A stretch of DNA of 64,000 nucleotides, taken from contig NZ_JAQFIP010000006.1 of NCBI RefSeq assembly GCF_029504735.1, forward strand, positions 1 through 64,000, in the 5' to 3' direction. The translations under genes and the position numbers were made by a program. Shown here in pieces: positions 58,008-64,000 of the stretch (its first letter is position 1; each line of letters opens with the position of its first letter). The notes beneath the pieces are model-generated. The model made no database searches. It had not been told where the DNA came from and was given only the letters and a program-made list of their open reading frames with translations. The DNA is from Ereboglobus sp. PH5-10 (GTDB lineage: Bacteria; Verrucomicrobiota; Verrucomicrobiia; Opitutales; Opitutaceae).

Positions 58008-59024
58008 ATGTCCGCCGACGCCACGCAGCCAGATTCCCTTTCACCTGCCATTGAGGTGCAAAACCTCGTCAAATCTTACGCGGGGTTTCTTGCCGTCAAC
58101 AATGTCAGCTTCACGGTGCGGCGCGGCGAAATCCTCGGGTTTCTCGGGCCTAATGGCGCGGGCAAATCCACCACCATGCGCATCCTCACCGGCTACCTGC
58201 CGGCGACTTCCGGCGTGGCGCGGGTTTGCGGCGTTCCGGTCGCCACGCGTCCGGAGGAGGTCAAGCGGCTCATCGGTTACATGCCCGAAAACAATCCGCT
58301 GCCCGAGGACATGCGTGTTTCCGAGTATCTTTATTACCGCGGTCGACTCAAGGAGCTCGGCCGGCGCAAACTCTCGTCCCGCATCAACGAGGTCATGGAA
58401 CTTTGCGACCTCGGGCGCGAACGGCACCGCATTATCGGCAAGCTTTCCAAGGGGTTTCGCCAGCGCGTGGGCATTGCCGAGGCGATTCTTGCGGAGCCGC
58501 CCGTGATCATCATGGACGAGCCGACCATCGGACTCGATCCGCATCAGATCCAGCTCGTCCGCGATCTCATCGACAGTTTGCGCGGAAACATGTCGGTCAT
58601 CATTTCGTCGCACATTCTTCCCGAGATCGAAGTCACCTGTGACCGCGTGCTCATCATCAACCAGGGACGCATCGTCACGATGGGCACGCCCGCCGAGTTG
58701 CGACGCGACATCATCGGCCATTCCGTCTACAAACTCGAAATCGCCTGCGACGTCGAACAACTCGGCCCCGCGCTCGCGGTTTTCGAACCCAGCATAAAAA
58801 TCAGCGAGACCTCCGCGCCCGACGCGGACGGCTTTCGCATAATCTACATCACCACCGATCGCGACGAACCCATTGGCGAATCGCTTCTGCAACTGCTCAG
58901 GTCCGACGACCGTTTTCGGTTGCGCGGCCTCTCCCGCGAGAACCCGACGCTTGAGGACGTTTTCCTTGTCGCCACCCGGCGCAGCCGCGACATCATTGAC
59001 GCGCCGAAAAAACCAAGAAGGTAA
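58008..59024 (+). CDS. ABC transporter ATP-binding protein (GldA-like)
   Basis: 338 residues. Walker A GPNGAGKST, Q-loop PENNPLPEDMRV, signature LSKGFRQRVGIAEAIL, Walker B VIIMDEPTIGLD and the switch His in SSHILPE. A C-terminal ~100-residue extension (from YKLEIACDVEQLGPA) is typical of GldA/NosF-type ATPases. First gene of a four-gene cassette with a permease, a GldG-type protein and a DUF4340 protein. In Bacteroidota GldAFG is needed for gliding; elsewhere the role is unclear. Confidence 0.93.
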   Translation: MSADATQPDSLSPAIEVQNLVKSYAGFLAVNNVSFTVRRGEILGFLGPNGAGKSTTMRILTGYLPATSGVARVCGVPVATRPEEVKRLIGYMPENNPLPEDMRVSEYLYYRGRLKELGRRKLSSRINEVMELCDLGRERHRIIGKLSKGFRQRVGIAEAILAEPPVIIMDEPTIGLDPHQIQLVRDLIDSLRGNMSVIISSHILPEIEVTCDRVLIINQGRIVTMGTPAELRRDIIGHSVYKLEIACDVEQLGPALAVFEPSIKISETSAPDADGFRIIYITTDRDEPIGESLLQLLRSDDRFRLRGLSRENPTLEDVFLVATRRSRDIIDAPKKPRR

Positions 59025-59048
59025 GTCCGTTTCCTTTTCACATTTTTC

Positions 59049-59083
59049 CATTCCGCATTCCGAACTCCACATTCCGCATTTCA
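59049..59083 (+). repeat. Heptanucleotide repeat three bases before a start codon
   Basis: Heptamers CATTCCG, CATTCCG, AACTCCA, CATTCCG and CATTTCA in succession, ending three bases before the permease ATG at 59087. Same unit family as at 51355-51382. Confidence 0.8.
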
Positions 59084-59086
59084 CAC

Positions 59087-59845
59087 ATGCGCCACTTCTT
59101 CACCATTCTCAGCCACGAAATTCGCATGCTGCTGGTCAATCCCGGCACCTACATTGCGGCGGTGTTTTTTCTGGGAGTCATGGGTTCCATCTTCATCGAC
59201 CTGCTCAACCTTTACAGCGCCGTGCCGCAGGAGACATCGCCGGCGACGGTGTTTTTCCGGCTTTTCTGGGTGCCCGTTCTTTTCATGGTGCCGCTCCTCA
59301 CGATGAAAAGCATCTCCGAGGAACGGCGGCACGGAACGCTTGAGACGCTGCTCACCTCGCCCGTCTCCACCACCGAGGTCGTGCTCGGCAAATATGGCGC
59401 GGCGTATTTTCTCTACATTCTCCTTTGGGGATCGACGGCGGTCTTTTTCTACATCCTGCAAAAATTTGCCGGCGACTCGCGCTTTCTGGACGCGGGCCCG
59501 CTCATCGGCGGATACCTTTTCATCGCGGTTTCCGGACTTTTCTTTGTCGCCATCGGCATCCTTGCCAGCTCGCTTTCGCGCAACCAGGCCGTTTCCGGAT
59601 TTCTCTGCTTCACGCTCCTCGCGCTCATCCTCGGACTGAACTTTGTTTCCAACGCCGATATTTTCAGCAATGAAACACTTTCGCCCTTCAAGTCGATCGT
59701 GCAGCGCGCGCAGATATTCCAGCACCTCGATGATTTCAGTCGCGGCATCATCGACACACGCCAGCTTCTTTTCTACGTCAGCGGCGCCACGCTCACCCTC
59801 ATCCTCAGCATCCTCGGCCTTGAGGCTAAAATATTGCATAGCTAA
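59087..59845 (+). CDS. ABC-2 transporter permease (GldF-like)
   Basis: 252 residues, six TM helices (LLVNPGTYIAAVFFLGVMGSI; VLFMVPLLTMKSI; YFLYILLWGSTAVFFYIL; GYLFIAVSGLFFVAIGILAS; AVSGFLCFTLLALILGLNFV; LLFYVSGATLTLILSILGL). Contains the ABC-2 cytoplasmic-loop pattern EERRHGTLETLLTSPVSTTEVVLGKY. Partner of the upstream ATPase; 3-bp gap to the GldG-like gene indicates one operon. Confidence 0.92.
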   Translation: MRHFFTILSHEIRMLLVNPGTYIAAVFFLGVMGSIFIDLLNLYSAVPQETSPATVFFRLFWVPVLFMVPLLTMKSISEERRHGTLETLLTSPVSTTEVVLGKYGAAYFLYILLWGSTAVFFYILQKFAGDSRFLDAGPLIGGYLFIAVSGLFFVAIGILASSLSRNQAVSGFLCFTLLALILGLNFVSNADIFSNETLSPFKSIVQRAQIFQHLDDFSRGIIDTRQLLFYVSGATLTLILSILGLEAKILHS

Positions 59846-59848
59846 CCG

Positions 59849-61348
59849 ATGAAATTCTTTGAAAGCTTTCGCGCCACGCGCTGGTTGCGCAGCACAAACC
59901 TGGTTCTTCAGGCGTTGCTGTTCGTGGCGTTTTTCGGCGGGCTGAACTACCTTGCGCTCCAATACTCGTGGCGCTTCGACATCACGCAGCTTCGCAAGCA
60001 CACGCTTTCCGCCGAGACGCGCGCCTACCTTACGCAACTCGACCAGCCGATTCGCGTTGTTGTCACCCTGCCGAAAAGCGCCTCGCCCGACGACCACGAG
60101 GCGCCCGCCGACCTCGACCAGATCAACAACGACGTCGCCGGCCTTCTGCGCGAATACACTTACGCCCTCGAAACCAACGCCAAGGTGGATTTCCGCGTCG
60201 ATTACATCGACGTTTACCAGCGCCCGCGCGAGGCCGAGCAACTCGGGCTCGAACCAAACGCCATTTACTTTTTCTCCGGCCAGCGGCCCAGAAAGGTCGG
60301 CGTCGACGCGCTCTATCGTTACAAAAACAACCAGCGCGTCGCCTTTCTCGGCGAGCAGGCGTTCACCGCCGCCATCCTCGGCGTTTCCAATCCCGAGCAG
60401 AAAAAAATCTATTTCCTTACCGGCCATGGCGAAATGGACCCCCACAGCGTGGATAACCAGCGCGGACTTTCAGAGATCCGCAACGCGCTCACCGCGCGCA
60501 ACTACGCGCTCGACGCGCTCGACCTTTCACGCGCGCGCGCCATCCCCGACGATGCCGCGCTCATTATTTCCGTCGGCGCGCAATATTCATACGAAGCCCG
60601 CGAGCAGGAAATGCTCCGCCAATACATGGGCACCCGCGCCGGCCGCCTTATGCTTTTTACCGCGCCCGGCACCGATCCGACCGGCCTTGAGGACTTGCTC
60701 CGCGAGTGGGGCATCGTCGCCGACAACAACTGGATCTACGACCGTTCCACCTCCAGCCAGTCCGACATGAGCGGCGACCTCATCCTCACCACCGACACCC
60801 AGCATCCGATCACCCAGGCGCTCGCGGACAACAATCTCGCGCTCAAGTTCGGCGCAACCCGCTCGGTGCGGCCCGCGCCCTCGCGCGCGACTGATCCGAG
60901 CCTCTCCATCACGCCGCTCGTCCTCACCGCGCCCACGGCCTGGGGCGAGGTTTCCTACCGCACCATGCGCCGCGGTCGTGCGCCGCGTTATGATGTCGGC
61001 GCGGACCTGCCCGGCCCGCTCGCGGTCGTGACCGTTGCCGAGCGCGTCACCGCCAAGAGCGATTTGCCCTTCAGCATTCCCGTCGGACGGCTCGCCGTTT
61101 TCGGATGCTCCGATTTTATCGCCAACGGCCGCCTTGGCACCCGCGCCAATAGCACCGTCTTTTTCTCAACGCTCAATTGGATCACCGACAGCGACACGCA
61201 ATTCAACATCCCCGCCCGGCCCATAGAAAGATTCCAGCTCGCCCTCAGCCGGGACCGGCTCTCACGCCTCCGCTACATCCTTCTTTTCGGCGCGCCCGGA
61301 GCGTTCGCCATCCTCGGCTTCATCGTCTATTGGACGCGACGGCGCTGA
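59849..61348 (+). CDS. GldG-family ABC-associated membrane protein
   Basis: 499 residues. N-terminal TM (LVLQALLFVAFFGGLNYLAL), periplasmic region with the GldG-type start RFDITQLRKHTLSAETRAYLTQLDQPIRVVVTLPKS, the IYFLTGHGEMDPHS loop and GRLAVFGCSDFIANG, ending in a TM (YILLFGAPGAFAILGFIVYW). This family pairs with GldA/GldF-type transporters as the exported-domain subunit. Starts 3 bp after the permease stop. Confidence 0.9.
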   Translation: MKFFESFRATRWLRSTNLVLQALLFVAFFGGLNYLALQYSWRFDITQLRKHTLSAETRAYLTQLDQPIRVVVTLPKSASPDDHEAPADLDQINNDVAGLLREYTYALETNAKVDFRVDYIDVYQRPREAEQLGLEPNAIYFFSGQRPRKVGVDALYRYKNNQRVAFLGEQAFTAAILGVSNPEQKKIYFLTGHGEMDPHSVDNQRGLSEIRNALTARNYALDALDLSRARAIPDDAALIISVGAQYSYEAREQEMLRQYMGTRAGRLMLFTAPGTDPTGLEDLLREWGIVADNNWIYDRSTSSQSDMSGDLILTTDTQHPITQALADNNLALKFGATRSVRPAPSRATDPSLSITPLVLTAPTAWGEVSYRTMRRGRAPRYDVGADLPGPLAVVTVAERVTAKSDLPFSIPVGRLAVFGCSDFIANGRLGTRANSTVFFSTLNWITDSDTQFNIPARPIERFQLALSRDRLSRLRYILLFGAPGAFAILGFIVYWTRRR

Positions 61349-61381
61349 TGCTGAATGCATAATGAACAATAAATTTTCTCC

Positions 61382-63319
61382 ATGAGAACAAAGATCACCA
61401 TAGTGCTGCTTTTGCTCAACGCCGCGCTTTTTTATTACATTTTCTACGTGCGCCAGCACGATATCGGCGACCGCGAAACCACCACCATTCTCGGCTCCGA
61501 GGCCTCGAATATCCAGGCCATCACGATAGAAGACCCCGACCAGCCTGGTTCGGCCATTCATCTCGTCCGGCAGGGTGACAACTGGACCATTTCCTCCCCC
61601 GTCGAATGGCCCGCCAACCCCTTCGCCGTTCGCCCCATCATCGCCGATCTGCAACGTCTTTATTCCATAACCAGCTTCACAGTTCAGGATCTCGTCAAAA
61701 GCGGGCAAACACTCGACGAATACGGCCTCGAAAAACCCAAACGCATCCTCACCTTCACCCCGGCCTCGCTTCCCGGGCTTCCCGTAAATCCCGTCACGCT
61801 CAAAATCGGCGCCCCCACCCAGGCCGGCAACCGCCTCTACATCCTCTCGCCCGACGGCCAGCGCGTTCACATCGTCATGCGCTCCCTTGCCGAAAGCCTC
61901 AACGTCAGGCTCGACACCCTGCGCGCCGACACGCTCTTCACAATCGATGTCTTTGAGGCGCGCTCGCTCAACATCGAGCCCGCCGCCGGCTCGCGCGTCC
62001 GCTTCCGTCGTGACAATGAGCGCTGGGCCCTCGAGGCGCCCATTCAGGCCCGCGCCAGCAAGACCGGCACCGAGATCACCATCAACGACCTGCGCGGGCT
62101 CCGCGTTGACCGCTTTCTCGACACGGCCGACACCGCCGCGCCCGCCCGCGACAGCCTCGCGCTTCCCGCCCTCCGCGTCACCGTCGAGGGCAACAACCGC
62201 TCCGAAACCCTGCTCATTGGCGACCGCCTTGAAAAGGCCCCGTCCGCCGCCTCAGGCGGAGAAGACACGGAGCCCGCCGCCGAATACTACGCCCAGCTCG
62301 ACGGACGCAAAGCCTACTTCATCGTTCGCATTCCCGACATCCTCGTCAAAACCCTGCGCGACGCGCAGCAAGACCTTCGCGACCGCCACATCCTCGACTT
62401 CAACCGCGCCAACGTCACCTCCATCACGATCGCCGCCGCGCAACAAACCGAGGTTGTCCTCCAGCGACTCGAGGCCACCGGCAACCCCGAAAGCGCGCCC
62501 TGGCAAATCATCCGCCGCACCGACCACGGACCGCAAATCACGCCGGCGGATCACGACGCCGTTGTCAGGCTCCTCGACTCGCTCGCCGGCCTGAGGGTTC
62601 TCCAGGATGGCACCGAGGGAAAAGGTTTTGTCAACGACGCCCCCTCCGACGCCGAAAAGGAAAACTATGGCTTCACCATGCGACCCGCCCGCGAGATCAC
62701 GCTCAACTTTGCCGCCGCGCCCGCCCTCACCCTCCAGGTCGGCTCGGGCGCGAGCACGGTCGCCGAGACGGCCGGCAACACCTACGCCCGCGTCACCAAC
62801 CAAAACTACATCTACCGAGTTTCCCCCGACATCCTCGACGAGCTGCCCGCCAACCCGCTCGCCTATCGCGACCGCGTCATCCGCGAACTGCCCGCCGGCG
62901 CGCAAATCACCGCCCTCAAACTCACCGATCTCGCCAGGCGTGTTGTTGTCATGGACGCCGCGTTTCCCCTCGAACCCGGCACCGTTGGTCGCGAGGCCAT
63001 CGAATCGCTCTCCGCGCAACTCCGCACCCTTCGCGCCAAACGGTTCACGTCCGACGATTTTGCGAACACCATTTACGTTGCGGGAGAGGAGCGCTCGTGG
63101 GCCTACCAGCTCGAAATGACCATCACCCTGAGCGGCGGCGCGGCGGCGCGCACCGACACGGACAGCCTGTTTGTCGCGGCCCGCTCCGGCGGCACGACCC
63201 AATACATCGGCTCGCCGCAATACCGTGTGATTTTTGAGGCCGAGCAATCCCTGATCGACGCCCTGCATACCATTACCTACGGCCCCCGCGACCCCGGTCC
63301 GCCTGAGCCGTCGAAATAA
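61382..63319 (+). CDS. DUF4340-domain protein
   Basis: 645 residues. N-terminal TM (MRTKITIVLLLLNAALFYYIFYVRQ), then two or three repeats of a beta-rich periplasmic domain (IQAITIEDPDQPGSAIHLVRQGDNWTISSP; YGLEKPKRILTFTPA; NIEPAAGSRVRFRRDNERWALEAP; ENYGFTMRPAREITLNF). DUF4340 genes regularly end GldG-type ABC operons, and this one is 33 bp downstream of the GldG-like gene. Likely stays in the periplasm as an accessory; biochemical role unknown. Confidence 0.88.
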   Translation: MRTKITIVLLLLNAALFYYIFYVRQHDIGDRETTTILGSEASNIQAITIEDPDQPGSAIHLVRQGDNWTISSPVEWPANPFAVRPIIADLQRLYSITSFTVQDLVKSGQTLDEYGLEKPKRILTFTPASLPGLPVNPVTLKIGAPTQAGNRLYILSPDGQRVHIVMRSLAESLNVRLDTLRADTLFTIDVFEARSLNIEPAAGSRVRFRRDNERWALEAPIQARASKTGTEITINDLRGLRVDRFLDTADTAAPARDSLALPALRVTVEGNNRSETLLIGDRLEKAPSAASGGEDTEPAAEYYAQLDGRKAYFIVRIPDILVKTLRDAQQDLRDRHILDFNRANVTSITIAAAQQTEVVLQRLEATGNPESAPWQIIRRTDHGPQITPADHDAVVRLLDSLAGLRVLQDGTEGKGFVNDAPSDAEKENYGFTMRPAREITLNFAAAPALTLQVGSGASTVAETAGNTYARVTNQNYIYRVSPDILDELPANPLAYRDRVIRELPAGAQITALKLTDLARRVVVMDAAFPLEPGTVGREAIESLSAQLRTLRAKRFTSDDFANTIYVAGEERSWAYQLEMTITLSGGAAARTDTDSLFVAARSGGTTQYIGSPQYRVIFEAEQSLIDALHTITYGPRDPGPPEPSK

Positions 63320-63362
63320 CTCCCGACAACTCCAAAAAAGCCAATCAACACACATCCCAACA

Positions 63363-63770
63363 ATGGAGCCCCACCCCCCTCAACTACCGCCGGCGCAGCC
63401 GCCAAATCAAAACGTTCTTCCACCACCCGCTCCCGCCCCGGCCAGCCGCCAGTCGCATTCCGGCCTGGGTATTGCGTCGTTCGTTCTCTCCATCATCAGC
63501 GGCATGGCGTTGTTTTGCGTGGTGCTCGCCGCCGGGGTCATTGAAAGCAGCACGCCCGGAGGCATGGATGAATCATCACCGCAGGCCATGGTTGTGGGCT
63601 TGTTTCTTTTTGCGTTCATGGGGCTGGCATTGCTGGCGGCGGGGCTTGGCGTTGGCGGATTGTGCCAGAAAAATCGCCGGAAAATCTTCGCGATTCTCGG
63701 TGTGGCCTTTTCCGGCGCCGCGATTGTGCTTGTGATGGGGCTGATGATTTTCGGACTGATGGCTGGATGA
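63363..63770 (+). CDS. Small proline-rich membrane protein (DUF4190-like)
   Basis: 135 residues. A Pro-rich N-terminal tail (PQLPPAQPPNQNVLPPPAPAPAS), then three hydrophobic segments (LGIASFVLSIISGMALFCVVLAAGV; MVVGLFLFAFMGLALLAAGLGVGGLC; IFAILGVAFSGAAIVLVMGLMIFGLM). Resembles the DUF4190 type of unknown function. It is 43 bp downstream of the DUF4340 gene and may belong to the same transcript. Confidence 0.7.
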   Translation: MEPHPPQLPPAQPPNQNVLPPPAPAPASRQSHSGLGIASFVLSIISGMALFCVVLAAGVIESSTPGGMDESSPQAMVVGLFLFAFMGLALLAAGLGVGGLCQKNRRKIFAILGVAFSGAAIVLVMGLMIFGLMAG

Positions 63771-63868
63771 ACCGGGGCGGATTGTTCCGCCCTGTTTTTT
63801 TGATCTTCACAATTTCGCCGGTTTTCCGAATAAACAAAACCGTGCCCAATCCCCGCAATCCCCGCGCC

Positions 63869-64000
63869 ATGAACATAATGAAAAAAACATCGAAAGTCAT
63901 ATTCACCAAATCCCTCGCGTTTGCCGCCGGCATCGCACTCGCCCTGATTTGCGCCGTCGCGCCACTTCACGCGCAAAGACATGCCGACCCGCAAAAACTC
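63869..64000 (+). CDS. Exported protein, start only (3' end outside window)
   Basis: 44 codons are visible from ATG 63869; ATG 63878 (MKKTSKVIF) is an alternative start. The sequence is a clear Sec signal peptide (SLAFAAGIALALICAVAPLHAQ) with a signal peptidase site after HAQ or LHA. The mature protein starts RHADPQKL and leaves the window, so the product cannot be named. Confidence 0.65.
   Translation, partial: MNIMKKTSKVIFTKSLAFAAGIALALICAVAPLHAQRHADPQKL

Noticed and set aside
59081-60445. 454-codon minus-strand frame over the ABC permease and GldG-like genes
   Set aside because: Charge-rich shadow frame opposite two well-supported genes.

Overview
The window is a GC-rich bacterial chromosome segment with tightly packed genes on both strands. 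Gene content points to Verrucomicrobiota, probably the Opitutaceae. Indicators are an autotransporter-type outer-membrane protein, a Tat-exported Gfo/Idh/MocA oxidoreductase next to a DUF1080 3-keto-glycoside hydrolase, an EpsI-fused exosortase, a secreted sialidase, RhaT, an anaerobic sulfatase maturase and corrinoid methyl-transfer genes. The taxonomic call is inference from gene content; there is no rRNA gene in the window.

Layout. 0-8.4 kb: autotransporter barrel end, then a minus-strand block for sugar-derivative catabolism (oxidoreductase and duplicated DUF1080 protein) and a corrinoid methyltransferase pair. 8.6-10.1 kb: AT-rich foreign-looking cassette with a broken IS110-type transposase, then a SugE/Gdx exporter. 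10.4-20.1 kb: PPC-decarboxylase-like flavoprotein, SDR, exosortase-EpsI, RNase Y, a lipoprotein, an anchored thioredoxin, an OPT transporter and a DUF4412 protein. 20.2-31.9 kb: argJ, sialidase, prfB (with a +1 programmed frameshift), KamA-family radical SAM enzyme, hisA-scpB-pheA block, RodZ-like HTH protein, glycosyltransferase, GNAT and DnaQ-like exonuclease. 32-42.4 kb: ychF, DUF1638 plus RACo-type corrinoid activator, prfA, anaerobic sulfatase maturase and a split metH. 42.5-53.4 kb: phasin-like protein plus UbiB-type kinase, flavin reductase, rhaT, Na+/H+ antiporter, YwqK-like protein, FtsB-like protein, UDP-sugar pyrophosphorylase and phosphosugar mutase. 53.5-58 kb: two secreted RCC1-propeller proteins (7 and 14 repeats) with identical-style C-terminal sorting tails. 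58-63.3 kb: GldA/GldF/GldG-like ABC cassette with a DUF4340 protein; then a small membrane protein and the start of a further exported protein.

How parts connect. (i) Corrinoid C1 chemistry recurs: MtaA-type methyltransferase plus corrinoid protein, DUF1638 plus reductive activator, and split cobalamin-dependent methionine synthase. (ii) Cell-surface export: the exosortase could process the glycine-rich/APS/TM/Arg tails of the two RCC1 proteins. (iii) Sugar metabolism: phosphosugar mutase plus pyrophosphorylase, rhamnose uptake, 3-keto-sugar hydrolysis, sialidase.

The most unusual signal is repetitive DNA. Palindromic REP-like elements and heptanucleotide (STRR-like) repeats lie between genes, directly against the start codons of two genes, and at three separate places inside the metH coding sequence, where they are translated as linkers. 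No tRNA, rRNA, CRISPR array or recognised riboswitch was found.
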